A DNA stretch of 64,000 bases from positions 1 to 64,000 of the forward strand of contig JAIXWS010000010.1 of assembly GCA_027491165.1 (NCBI GenBank). Direction: 5' to 3'. Below the pieces are notes generated by a model. The model did not search any database. It saw only the letters and a list, made by a program, of their open reading frames with translations, and had not been told where the DNA came from. Shown in pieces: positions 1 through 9,440 of the stretch. The translations under genes were made by a program, and so were the position numbers. Every line of letters starts with the position of its first letter. Position 1 is the stretch's first letter. Source of the stretch: Sphingobacteriales bacterium (GTDB lineage: Bacteria > Bacteroidota > Bacteroidia > Chitinophagales > Chitinophagaceae).

Positions 1-1097
1 CCTTCGTGAATCCAGTTGTCGGCAATATCGGCGGCTGTAATGCTATTGCCAAACCATTCGTGGCCACTTTCGTGCACAATAATAAAATCAAACAAAAGAC
101 CCACACCAGTGCCGCTGCGGTCTTTGCCACGGTAACCCATTTGATAATTGTTACCATAAGCAATAGCACTTTGATGCTCCATGCCCAGAAAAGGTGCTTC
201 GACTATCTTATAACCATCCTCGTAAAAAGGATAAGGTCCAAACCAGTATTCAAAGGCCTCTAGCATTCTTTTGACTTGCTTGAAATGCTCTTTGGCGCGG
301 CTTTCGTTGTAGCGTAAAGGATTGTACCTTATGTCGAGGATTCCTTTTTTGCCTTTGTAGCTATCAATTAAAGAAACATAATCTCCTAAATAGAAGGTAG
401 CGTTGTAGGTATTGATTGGACTTTTAACTTCCCAAGGATTAAATAGGTATTGGGTTTCCTTCATACCCAATACTTCTGTATGAAGGGTATCGACTTTCGA
501 TTTCCCATTTAAGACAAATAATTCCTCTAGATTAGTTGGTCTTAATTTCATGCCATCATCTGGTTCATCCCCCTGATCATCCTTGCAAGGCCACCAGCTA
601 CTCGCACCTAAACCTTGACAGGCAACTGAAATCCAAGGATTGCCTAAGCTGTCTTTTGCCCAGATAAAACCTCCATCCCAAGGGGCTTTTACCGCTTTGC
701 GAGGTTTACCATGATAGAATAAAGTGATGCTATAATATTCCTGTGGTCTTGCTTGGGCAAAAGAAAAATCGAGCCAATAAACATTGCCCTCTCTGCTAAA
801 ATTAATTTTTGAATTATCGACTAAGAGAACCGAATCCAAAATCATTGGCGCTTGCAAATCGATTTGCATTGAATCTCTTTCTTTGCCCAATACCTTAAAT
901 TGAATCGTATTAGAACCACTAATAGTTTTGGCGGCTGTATCTATGTTAAAGGATAAAGTATACTGTTGTACATCCCACCAATCCCTTCCACGACCATTGC
1001 TGCCGCGCAAAATATCTTGACGGTTAAAAGCAAACAGGGCGTTTGCGCTAAGCAAACACCCTGTTAGTATCGTTATCAGTTTAACTGAACAATTCAT
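1..1097 (-). CDS. M1 family metallopeptidase (partial, C-terminus outside window)
   Basis: Reverse-strand translation from ATG at 1097 gives a signal peptide then ...FIIVHESGHEWFGNSITAADIADNWIHEG, i.e. the M1 HExxH-(18)-E zinc motif; runs off the window edge. Confidence 0.93.
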   Translation of the reverse strand, partial: MNCSVKLITILTGCLLSANALFAFNRQDILRGSNGRGRDWWDVQQYTLSFNIDTAAKTISGSNTIQFKVLGKERDSMQIDLQAPMILDSVLLVDNSKINFSREGNVYWLDFSFAQARPQEYYSITLFYHGKPRKAVKAPWDGGFIWAKDSLGNPWISVACQGLGASSWWPCKDDQGDEPDDGMKLRPTNLEELFVLNGKSKVDTLHTEVLGMKETQYLFNPWEVKSPINTYNATFYLGDYVSLIDSYKGKKGILDIRYNPLRYNESRAKEHFKQVKRMLEAFEYWFGPYPFYEDGYKIVEAPFLGMEHQSAIAYGNNYQMGYRGKDRSGTGVGLLFDFIIVHESGHEWFGNSITAADIADNWIHE

Positions 1098-1106
1098 AGT
1101 AATTAA

Positions 1107-2090
1107 TTAGTGGTTGTGACCATCGCCAGGACCATGTTCTGCCGCTGGAGCTGCCGCTTCGATATCGGTAACTTCAACATCAAAAATCAAAATACCATTC
1201 TTGGGTATATCTGGACTTGGGCTACGCTCACCATAAGCCATTGGACTTGGGATGTATAAGGTAGCTTTAGAGCCTTTTTTCAACAAGGAAACACCAATAT
1301 CCCAACCTGGAATAACTTGGCCTTGACCCAAAGTAAAAGTAAATGGTTCAACATGCTTGAACGCACTATCCACATTCGAATCAAATGTTTTGCCTTCAAG
1401 TGTTTTACCAGTATATTTTACGCTTACTTTTTGGCCCGCCTTAGCTGTATCGCCAGTACCTACCTTAATCATTTTGTAATACAAACCAGAAGGATGTCTT
1501 TTGGCACCAGTGATATTTTTTGCTTTCAAATGGTTATTGATTGCAATAGAATCGGTAATCATTTGTGCTCTACCTTTTTGTGCTTTTTCTTTAAAAGCAT
1601 CAGCTTGTTTCTTTTGTTTTACGATTACTACATCTTGGTCAAACCACATGCCTGCACCTTTTTTCATCCAAGGAAGCTCGGGTGCACCCATGGTAAGTAT
1701 CGTATCCAAAGGAATACGGAAGGTGGCACTGTCACCAGCATTCAACAACGTAAAACCGTCCATTAAGTCGAAACGAGGTTGTTGCGCAGGACGAACTTGC
1801 AATTCAAAAGCTTCATTGTTGTTGGCTTGGCGCGAGCTGAATAGAATACTATCCCCAACATGGGCTTGGGTATGCAAAGTAATGAAATCACCTATTTGTG
1901 GTGCTTCGCCTTTGACATCTTTCCAAATTCTCATCAATAAGCCATTGCTTACTTCTGTCCAACCATTTACTGTTTTACCCAAAGTAACGGGCTGTACCAT
2001 AAAGTTTTGCTTTTCTCCTTGTGGTTCTTGGGCACGACAAACGGTAGCCAATGTGATACAACTAAGTGACAGTATTGCTAATTTTTTCAT
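1107..2090 (-). CDS. FKBP-type peptidyl-prolyl cis-trans isomerase, exported, His-rich C-terminus
   Basis: C-terminal FKBP domain (GQKVSVKYTGKTLEGKTFDSN...GQVIPGWDIGVSLLKKGSKATLYIPSPMAYG); signal peptide; tail EHGPGDGHNH. Confidence 0.92.
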   Translation of the reverse strand: MKKLAILSLSCITLATVCRAQEPQGEKQNFMVQPVTLGKTVNGWTEVSNGLLMRIWKDVKGEAPQIGDFITLHTQAHVGDSILFSSRQANNNEAFELQVRPAQQPRFDLMDGFTLLNAGDSATFRIPLDTILTMGAPELPWMKKGAGMWFDQDVVIVKQKKQADAFKEKAQKGRAQMITDSIAINNHLKAKNITGAKRHPSGLYYKMIKVGTGDTAKAGQKVSVKYTGKTLEGKTFDSNVDSAFKHVEPFTFTLGQGQVIPGWDIGVSLLKKGSKATLYIPSPMAYGERSPSPDIPKNGILIFDVEVTDIEAAAPAAEHGPGDGHNH

Positions 2091-2153
2091 TGAAATATGT
2101 ACGTTTAAATTTTATTAAAAACTAGAGTATAGGTAATCTGCAAAGCGCATGAA

Positions 2154-3026
2154 CTAGTTAAAATCGATGAGTTCAACATCAAAAATCAAAATAGAATTGG
2201 GTGCAATCATACCTTGATTTCCTTGAGCACCATAAGCTAATGGACTGGGCACAAATAAAGTTGCTTTTGCACCTTTATTGAGCAAGGCAATACCCTCATC
2301 CCAACCTGGGATTACATTACCTTTACCTAATGGAAATTCAAGTGGTTCTGGGTGTTGGAATTTAGGATCTATATTTGAATCAAATACTTTACCATCAAGT
2401 AACTTACCTGTGTACATTACTTTTACAGTTTGGCCAGCAGTAGCATTAGCGCCGGTACCGGCTTGGCTAATTACATAATACAAACCAGATGCTGTTTTTT
2501 GGGCAGTAATGTTGTTTTTGGCAAGGTATTCAGTGATTAATTTGTCGTCAATACCAGCCTGCGCAGCAGATTTTTGCTTCATTTCTGCTTCAAATTTTTC
2601 TTTGCTTTTGATAGAAACCATTGAAAACTGGAATTCCAATTTATCATTCTCTTTGGCAAACGTGTATATTTTACGCGCCATAGAATCTAAAACAACACGA
2701 ACAACTGCGCTATCGCCTGCAGACATCATTTTAATTACTTCTGTTGGGTCCATTGATTTGTTGGCAGAAGGATTGTCTTGCAAAGCCATTTGAACAGGTT
2801 TGTTGTCGTTCATTTTGCGGCTGTCAAACATAACGCTATCGCCAATTTTAACCAACATGTTGTATTCGATAATATCACCAATTTTAGCGTTTTCACCTTT
2901 TTCGTCTTTAACGATAAGGTACTCAACACCATCTTTTGTTTTTTTGAATGTTTTATTGCCACTGCAAGATGCAGCACCAAAAGCGATTGTTGCCATCGCA
3001 GCAACTGTAAGAATCTGTTTGAACAT
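2154..3026 (-). CDS. FKBP-type peptidyl-prolyl cis-trans isomerase lipoprotein
   Basis: Lipobox-like AASCSG; C-terminal FKBP motif VMYTGKLLDGKVFDSN...GNVIPGWDEGIALLNKGAKATLFVPSPLAYG; paralogous to neighbour. Confidence 0.92.
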   Translation of the reverse strand: MFKQILTVAAMATIAFGAASCSGNKTFKKTKDGVEYLIVKDEKGENAKIGDIIEYNMLVKIGDSVMFDSRKMNDNKPVQMALQDNPSANKSMDPTEVIKMMSAGDSAVVRVVLDSMARKIYTFAKENDKLEFQFSMVSIKSKEKFEAEMKQKSAAQAGIDDKLITEYLAKNNITAQKTASGLYYVISQAGTGANATAGQTVKVMYTGKLLDGKVFDSNIDPKFQHPEPLEFPLGKGNVIPGWDEGIALLNKGAKATLFVPSPLAYGAQGNQGMIAPNSILIFDVELIDFN

Positions 3027-3035
3027 AAATTTAGA

Positions 3036-4049
3036 TTAATTATTATTGTTTAATTGGGCGTGAAATTCGGATAAAATTTGTTTAAAACGAACAATTGTTT
3101 CTAAAAAAGATTGTGAAGACTGACCACCAGAGGCGTTGAAATGGCCTCCACCATTAAAATGTTCCCGTGCAAATGAATTAACGTCCACATTACCCTTGCT
3201 GCGGAAAGACATTTTTATACCGTCTTTTCGCTCGATAATAAGGGTAGCAAAGTTAATACCTGCAATACTCAGTGGATAATTCACCAAGCCTTCGGTGTCA
3301 CCAGTGCGCACATCAAACAAGTCTAAATCTTGCTGGCTGATACAAATCAATCCTGCATTGTACTCCGGAAATATGTCCATTTTTTGATGCAAGATGTACC
3401 CTAGAAACTTCATTCTACGTGCACTCCATGCATCATAAATTTCTTCGTGAATGACGCTATGTTTTAAACCCTTACGCATCAGGTCGGCAATCATGTGATG
3501 CACAGATGCGGTACAAGCCGGAAAGCGAAAAGAGCCTGTATCGGTCATGGCACCAGTGTACAGACAAGTTCCCATTTGCGCATCAATCAACTCATTATCG
3601 CCTGCCAAGTTGATGAAATCGTACACCATTTCGCAAGTACTGCTTTTACCAGTATCGCTTTCGCCATATTCAAATGTAGGCTTAGGAAACATGTGATGAT
3701 CAATCAAAACCTTTGGCTGGGTTGCGCCAAGCAAAAGGCTCTCCATACTTTTTACACGACTGAGGTCATTAAAATCCAAGCAGAAAATAATATCTGATGA
3801 GGCCAATACTTTTTCAACCAATTTAGGCTCTGCCTCATAATTCATAGCTAATTCGATACCCGGAATCCAGGTCAAAAAATCGGGCACCTCACTGGGTGAT
3901 ACAGGATGAACATTATGTCCCTTTTTCAAGAAATAATGGGCCAAAGCCATCATGCTTCCGATGGCATCACCATCGGGCTTATGATGGGTGGTGATAAAAA
4001 TGGTTTTGGGCTGAGCCAATAAATCCAAACACTCTTTTATATTTTTCAT
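3036..4049 (-). CDS. DHH family phosphoesterase (NrnA/bifunctional oligoribonuclease-PAP phosphatase-like)
   Basis: HHKPDGDAIGSMMAL, DHH motif VLIDHHMFP, C-terminal GGGHFNASGG (DHHA1). Confidence 0.9.
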   Translation of the reverse strand: MKNIKECLDLLAQPKTIFITTHHKPDGDAIGSMMALAHYFLKKGHNVHPVSPSEVPDFLTWIPGIELAMNYEAEPKLVEKVLASSDIIFCLDFNDLSRVKSMESLLLGATQPKVLIDHHMFPKPTFEYGESDTGKSSTCEMVYDFINLAGDNELIDAQMGTCLYTGAMTDTGSFRFPACTASVHHMIADLMRKGLKHSVIHEEIYDAWSARRMKFLGYILHQKMDIFPEYNAGLICISQQDLDLFDVRTGDTEGLVNYPLSIAGINFATLIIERKDGIKMSFRSKGNVDVNSFAREHFNGGGHFNASGGQSSQSFLETIVRFKQILSEFHAQLNNNN

Positions 4050-4083
4050 GAATTGCTGCTGTAATTATGTAAAAGCGATTTTG

Positions 4084-6312
4084 TTAGTTACCATATTCAC
4101 TCAAGAACATAATACGCATCAATTGTAAAGTTTCAATACTTACATCTTGGTCTTTAAACTCTTCGTACACATCATTCAAGTTATCGTCTTGGCTATTACG
4201 GAAATAATCAAAAATATCCTCTTGTTCAGCTTCATCCAATTCATCATCGATGCAATAGCTAATATTGAGTTTGGTACCGCTGGCAACAATGGTTTCCATT
4301 TCGCCAAGCAATTCTGAAATAGTGATGCCTTTATTTTTAGCAATAGTTTCGAGTGGGATTCTTTTATCGATATTGGTAATGATAAAGACTTTCATACCAC
4401 TTTTATTCACGACACTTTTCATCACAAATTCATCAGCCTTTTCAATGTCATTTTCTTCAACATATTGCCCAATCAGCTTGATGAATTTGGCACCATAACG
4501 GAGTGCTTTGCCTTTGTTGACCCCTACAATTTTTTGCAGTTCCTCCATGGTAGTGGGGTAACTTGTAGCCATATCCTCAATAGAATTTTCGAGGAACACG
4601 ACAAATGGGGGTACCTTATGCTCTTGTCCTACTTCACGACGGAGTTCCATCAACATTTTAAACAGATTTTCATCCAAAGCAGCTCCATTAGCAGCGCCGG
4701 TATTTACCGATTCGTCGGTGTCTGTTTCGTCTGGGTATTTATGGTTGAGCGAAACTTCAATAGCAAAAGGTTTTTTAAGGAATTTATGTCCTTCATCTGT
4801 AATTTTCAATAAGCCATACTCCTCAATATCTTTACGAATCATCCCCTCAAGCATCATTTGGCGGATAAGTGATTGCCAAAAATTGGCATCCATTTCCATT
4901 ACCAAACCGGCACCAAATGATTTGAGTTTATTATGTCTAAAGGTTACAATCTGTGGATTGCTCACCCCTAATACTACATTAACGATATAGTCGATACCAA
5001 AACGCTCATCCACTCCTTTAATGGCTTCGAGCACAATTTTGACACTGTCTTTTACGTCTAGCTTTTCTTTTGGATTGAGGCAATTATCGCAGTTGCCACA
5101 ATTGTTTTCTTTCAGTGTTTCGCCAAAGTAATGCAGCAATAATTTCCTGCGGCATACACCACTTTCTGCATAAGCTAGGGTTTCGGCTATCAATTGCCCA
5201 CCCATTTCGCGCTCACTCAAAGGCTTGTCGCGCATTAAATGCTCTAATTTTTGTACATCTCGGTAAGAATAATAGAGCATGCATTTACCTTCCAAACCAT
5301 CGCGACCAGCACGACCTGTTTCTTGGTAATAATTCTCGAGCGACTTAGGTATGTTATAGTGAATAACAAAGCGAACGTCGGGCTTATCGATACCCATTCC
5401 GAAAGCTATAGTGGCCACGATTACATCTACCTTTTCGTTCAAAAACATATCCTGCCTAGCCGAACGAATATTCGATTCTAAACCTGCATGATAAGCCACT
5501 GCACTCACACCATTAGCTTGCAACAAGCTTGCTAATTCTTCGGTGGTTTTACGGTTAAGGGTATAAATAATACCACTTTTGCCGCGCATGCTATGAATAA
5601 ACTTGACAATGCTTTTCAGCGTTTGCTCTTTTGATAGCTTGGGTACGATTTCGTAATAAAGATTCGCTCTATTAAACGATGAAATAAATATTTTCGGATC
5701 ACGGAGCTCTAAGTTTTTGACAATATCGTCTTGCACTTTAGGTGTGGCCGTGGCCGTTAAGGCAATAATGGGGATTTCTGGATTGATGGCCTCAATCATG
5801 CCCCGTAATTTGCGATATTCTGGACGAAAATCATGCCCCCATTCCGAGATACAATGCGCTTCATCGACAGCAACAAAAGAAATGTTTAAATCAGAAAAGA
5901 ACTCGATATTTTCTGCTTTAGTAAGGGTTTCGGGTGCTACATAGAGCATTTTGGTACGCCCTTCCGTAAGGTCAGATTTTACCTTACGTTGCTGTACTTT
6001 GCTCAATGTTGAATTAAGAAAATGAGCTATATTATCTTCATCGCTATAGCCCCTGATTAAATCGACCTGATTTTTCATTAAAGCAATCAGCGGAGAAATA
6101 ACAATGGCCACACCTTCGCTCAATAATGCTGGTAATTGGTAACAGAGCGATTTGCCGCCACCAGTGGGCATAATAACAAAAGTGTCTTTCTTGTCTAATA
6201 CATTTTGAATGATTTGCTCCTGATCGCCTTTGAATTTGTCGAAGCCAAAATGTTTTTCTAATTCTTTTTTAAGGTTATACTTAGTCTTGACAGTACTAGT
6301 AGATTTGGTCAT
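4084..6312 (-). CDS. recQ: ATP-dependent DNA helicase RecQ
   Basis: MPTGGGKSLCYQLPAL, DEAHCISEWGHDFRPEYRKL, QETGRAGRDG, Zn-binding CRRKLLLHYFGE...CGNCDNC, HRDC-like region. Confidence 0.96.
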   Translation of the reverse strand: MTKSTSTVKTKYNLKKELEKHFGFDKFKGDQEQIIQNVLDKKDTFVIMPTGGGKSLCYQLPALLSEGVAIVISPLIALMKNQVDLIRGYSDEDNIAHFLNSTLSKVQQRKVKSDLTEGRTKMLYVAPETLTKAENIEFFSDLNISFVAVDEAHCISEWGHDFRPEYRKLRGMIEAINPEIPIIALTATATPKVQDDIVKNLELRDPKIFISSFNRANLYYEIVPKLSKEQTLKSIVKFIHSMRGKSGIIYTLNRKTTEELASLLQANGVSAVAYHAGLESNIRSARQDMFLNEKVDVIVATIAFGMGIDKPDVRFVIHYNIPKSLENYYQETGRAGRDGLEGKCMLYYSYRDVQKLEHLMRDKPLSEREMGGQLIAETLAYAESGVCRRKLLLHYFGETLKENNCGNCDNCLNPKEKLDVKDSVKIVLEAIKGVDERFGIDYIVNVVLGVSNPQIVTFRHNKLKSFGAGLVMEMDANFWQSLIRQMMLEGMIRKDIEEYGLLKITDEGHKFLKKPFAIEVSLNHKYPDETDTDESVNTGAANGAALDENLFKMLMELRREVGQEHKVPPFVVFLENSIEDMATSYPTTMEELQKIVGVNKGKALRYGAKFIKLIGQYVEENDIEKADEFVMKSVVNKSGMKVFIITNIDKRIPLETIAKNKGITISELLGEMETIVASGTKLNISYCIDDELDEAEQEDIFDYFRNSQDDNLNDVYEEFKDQDVSIETLQLMRIMFLSEYGN

Positions 6313-6559
6313 GTTCTTAATTGGATAATTTTTGGAGCCATGTATCTTTGGAATAAAAAAACCGAAAACACATTAGGAACGTTTATTATGTAACGTATAA
6401 AAGGCTATTGTACAAAAATAGCATAATTATTGGTAAATAAAAGCAATAAACAAAGGCTTTGACATAATTTTAAAGTTATGGTTTTTTGTGCCGAAAACAA
6501 TTAATTTCGTGACGCAGTAAGCTCTATTTTTTATAAAAAGCAAGCCATAATCTACCTAT

Positions 6560-6994
6560 ATGAAATTCACTCTACCATTCGCAATTTTAAGTTTATCACT
6601 TATAACCTTGGTTGCTTGCAAACCCAAAGAAACAGAATTGCTTACCATAAAAGATGGATTAATCGGTTCCTGGAAAATACAGCTACAAGGTAGTGACCTC
6701 AACAGGAACAGGAAATTTGATACTGATGAGAAAAATGCTGTAGTCGATTCGGCAAAATTTACCTATCAGCTTATTAAAGACGGTAGTGGCTACAAAATTG
6801 GGGCAAATAGTAGCTATGTAGATACCATGAAATGGATTTTGTTCAATAGTGAATCGACCCTTCATTTTCAGCTTTATAACAAGGGTTTTGTCAACAATCA
6901 ATATTATACATTTGAGTATGGTCCGAAAACTTTAATATTAATCGACACCAGTGTTTCGCCAGTCTATTTCAGGTTTTTCGAAAGGCAAAACTAA
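6560..6994 (+). CDS. Putative lipoprotein of unknown function
   Basis: Signal peptide with lipobox LVACKPKE; 144 aa; no family recognised. Confidence 0.7.
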   Translation: MKFTLPFAILSLSLITLVACKPKETELLTIKDGLIGSWKIQLQGSDLNRNRKFDTDEKNAVVDSAKFTYQLIKDGSGYKIGANSSYVDTMKWILFNSESTLHFQLYNKGFVNNQYYTFEYGPKTLILIDTSVSPVYFRFFERQN

Positions 6995-7036
6995 AAAATA
7001 ATTGAAGTATTTTTTTGAAAATCAAATACTCTTACT

Positions 7037-7044
7037 TACTTTTG
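7037..7044 (+). promoter_or_regulatory. Bacteroidetes-type -7 box TACTTTTG upstream of tRNA-Arg, with TTTG at 7014-7017 (19-nt spacing)
   Basis: Matches TTTG-N19-TAnnTTTG consensus. Confidence 0.7.
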
Positions 7045-7063
7045 CAATCCCAAACGGGGAAAT

Positions 7064-7137
7064 GGTTCCGTAGCTCAACTGAATAGAGCATCTCACTACG
7101 GATGAGAAGGTTTCAGGTTTGAATCCTGACGGGATCA
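7064..7137 (+). tRNA. tRNA-Arg (anticodon ACG)
   Basis: Acceptor GGTTCCG/CGGGATC, anticodon arm TCTCA-CTACGGA-TGAGA, T arm CAGG-TTTGAAT-CCTG. Confidence 0.92.
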
Positions 7138-7140
7138 CAA

Positions 7141-7177
7141 AAAGAGTTCTATCTTAAGCGATAGAACTCTTTTTTTA
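7141..7177 (+). terminator. Rho-independent terminator after tRNA-Arg
   Basis: AGAGTTCTATC-TTAAGC-GATAGAACTCT followed by a T run. Confidence 0.85.
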
Positions 7178-7277
7178 TGCTGTTAAATGAGATTTGTGGA
7201 ACAATGAGTAGAAAGAAACTGAAGCCTAGGGAATCTATTCTTTATTGTAATAGTAAAATGATGCATGAACAAAATAG

Positions 7278-7311
7278 AAAAGCGAGTCGCCACTAATGCC
7301 AACTCGCTTTT
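7278..7311 (-). terminator. Hairpin terminator downstream of pyruvate kinase
   Basis: AAAAGCGAGT...ACTCGCTTTT inverted repeat. Confidence 0.7.
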
Positions 7312-7333
7312 GTATTGCCTAATTAAAGCCTAT

Positions 7334-8755
7334 TTATTTCACCTTCGTTATTTTGATAGTGTTAGTGGGCAAATGCTCTGCAACAGGTGTGCTGCAGGTA
7401 TTTACGACAATATCCCCTTCTTGGATCAATCCCCTGTCTTTCAAGAAGCCAATTTGATCAGAAATAATTTTGTCGATACTCTCTTCTACCTCATAATAAA
7501 AGGCTTGAACACCCCAACTCAGACTCAATTGATTCACCAAACTTTGGGTTTTGGTAAATACAAACAAAGGCGAACGTGGTCTGTAGCTGGACAACATAAA
7601 TCCTGTATAACCCGACTGCGTCATGCCGATTAAGGCATTGGCTTTTACGTCGCGGGCCATTTCGCAGGCATTATAACAAAGGGCATCGCTGATAAAAGAG
7701 GGAGAATGAGGCTGTGGTATTAGGTTTCGGTTGTAAACAGTTTCTTCTTTTTCTACTTCGCTAATGATATTGACCATTGTTCGAATCACTAGCTCGGGAT
7801 ATTGCCCCATTGCCGTTTCGCCACTGAGCATAACCGCATCGGCACCTTCTATAACCGCATTGGCTACATCGGTTACTTCACTGCGGTTGGGACGAGTACG
7901 GTCAATCATACTTTCCATCATTTGCGTAGCAATAATTACAGGTTTGGCACGATGAATACATTTACGAATGATATTCTTTTGAATCATCGGAATTTTTTCC
8001 AGCGGTAATTCAACACCTAAATCGCCACGAGCCACCATTACCGCATCAGAGGCCAAAATAATTTCTCGTAAATTCTCTACGGCTTCGGGCTTTTCAATTT
8101 TGGCAATGATTTTAGCATCATGCCCTTTATCTTTTAAAATTTTGCGCAATTCATTAATGTCATTGGCGCTCCGCACAAAGGATAGTGCTATCCAATCTAT
8201 ATTATTATGTACTATAAAATCAATATCAGCTAAGTCTTTTTCGGTAAGAGAAGGCAAAGAAACTTTGGTATCGGGTAAATTAATTCCTTTTTTAGAAGTT
8301 AGATCTCCAGGGGTAGTCACCTCTACTTTTACCCTAGTATCCTCCCCTACTTCTAATACCTTTACCTCGATTTTTCCATCATCAATCATGATGGTCTCGC
8401 CCACCTTTACATCTTTGTGAAAGTTGGGATAGGATAAATATACCCCCTCCAAATTGCCTAATCTTTTTTCGTTGGTAAAATGGAATATATCTCCTTTCCG
8501 CAGAGACAGTACATCATGTTCTATTTCACCGACACGTAATTTAGGCCCTTGCAAATCAGCCAGTATGGCAATATTAAAAGGGAAGCTAGCATTTATTCTG
8601 TGGATATGCTCAATGACCTCTAAATGTTGCGCATGAGTACCATGGCTAAAGTTGAGCCTAAATACATTGACCCCCTCTTGAACTAGTGCCAATAATTTTT
8701 CGAAAGAATTACATGCTGGACCTACAGTGGCCACAATTTTGGTTTTGTGTAACAT
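7334..8755 (-). CDS. pyk: Pyruvate kinase
   Basis: KTKIVATVGPACNS, NVFRLNFSHG, IIAKIEKPEAVENL, MVARGDLGVELP, IIATQMMESM, DVANAVIEGADAVMLSGETAMG. Confidence 0.97.
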   Translation of the reverse strand: MLHKTKIVATVGPACNSFEKLLALVQEGVNVFRLNFSHGTHAQHLEVIEHIHRINASFPFNIAILADLQGPKLRVGEIEHDVLSLRKGDIFHFTNEKRLGNLEGVYLSYPNFHKDVKVGETIMIDDGKIEVKVLEVGEDTRVKVEVTTPGDLTSKKGINLPDTKVSLPSLTEKDLADIDFIVHNNIDWIALSFVRSANDINELRKILKDKGHDAKIIAKIEKPEAVENLREIILASDAVMVARGDLGVELPLEKIPMIQKNIIRKCIHRAKPVIIATQMMESMIDRTRPNRSEVTDVANAVIEGADAVMLSGETAMGQYPELVIRTMVNIISEVEKEETVYNRNLIPQPHSPSFISDALCYNACEMARDVKANALIGMTQSGYTGFMLSSYRPRSPLFVFTKTQSLVNQLSLSWGVQAFYYEVEESIDKIISDQIGFLKDRGLIQEGDIVVNTCSTPVAEHLPTNTIKITKVK

Positions 8756-8769
8756 ATTAAATAGGATGA

Positions 8770-9249
8770 TTAAATAGTAGCCATCTTACTACTAGGGATA
8801 ATATTAATTGGAAAATTACAAGAGTTGGCAATAAAGCATTTGTGATGGGCTTGGCTGTGCAATTCGATAGCTTTTTCCAACATCCATTCTTCAGCCACAC
8901 CAACAATGGGCTGTAAAGTAATCGATGCAAAATGACCAGGAGCGCCAGGCGAAACATCCAAAACACCTTCGGCATTATCAGTGTAGGTATGCACTACCAC
9001 ATCATTATCGGCACAGAGATGCAAAAACCAAAGCATGTGGCAAGTAGCTAATGAAGAAACAAAAAAATCTTCAGGATTATACTTGGCGGCATCGCCTCGG
9101 AAAGGGGTGTCTGAAGAGCATTCTAATAAGGGCTTTCCAGCAACAAGGACATTATGGCTACGATCATACACTTCATAATTTTCGGTACCTAAGCCTTTAT
9201 TTCCTGTCCACTCTACCGCTACAGTATAATGATGATTTTTGTTGATCAT
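8770..9249 (-). CDS. OsmC family protein
   Basis: OsmC-like: NPEDFFVSSLATCHMLWFLHLCAD and HHKCFIANSCNFPI cysteine motifs. Confidence 0.88.
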   Translation of the reverse strand: MINKNHHYTVAVEWTGNKGLGTENYEVYDRSHNVLVAGKPLLECSSDTPFRGDAAKYNPEDFFVSSLATCHMLWFLHLCADNDVVVHTYTDNAEGVLDVSPGAPGHFASITLQPIVGVAEEWMLEKAIELHSQAHHKCFIANSCNFPINIIPSSKMATI

Positions 9250-9271
9250 TGGGATTTTGTTTTATTCCCAA

Positions 9272-9279
9272 CAAAAGTA
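9272..9279 (-). promoter_or_regulatory. -7 box TACTTTTG upstream of OsmC gene
   Basis: Reverse complement of CAAAAGTA, 22 nt before the ATG. Confidence 0.55.
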
Positions 9280-9385
9280 AACTTCTTCTTGATAGCCACC
9301 ATCAGCTATGATTATTTTAACGTTAAGCGACTCAACTGTGTAGATTGAATGCTCTAGAATAAAGAACAACACCAATAATCCGTAC

Positions 9386-9416
9386 AAAAAATGCCCTCCA
9401 TCACGAAGGGCATTTT
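9386..9416 (-). terminator. Terminator downstream of htpG
   Basis: ATGCCCT/AGGGCAT hairpin with T tract on the minus strand. Confidence 0.75.
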
Positions 9417-9440
9417 CAATATTGATTTGTCCACTTTCAA

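Noticed and set aside
6-263. 85-aa plus-strand ORF
   Set aside because: Antisense to the M1 metallopeptidase that carries the HEWFGN motif
1501-2118. 205-aa plus-strand ORF (and 1317-1766)
   Set aside because: Antisense to an FKBP gene with a clear family match; no independent start context
6338-6412. Plus-strand TATCTTTG near 6347 and a 17-aa ORF MYLWNKKTENTLGTFIM
   Set aside because: Too short and no downstream gene at a suitable distance; treated as chance match
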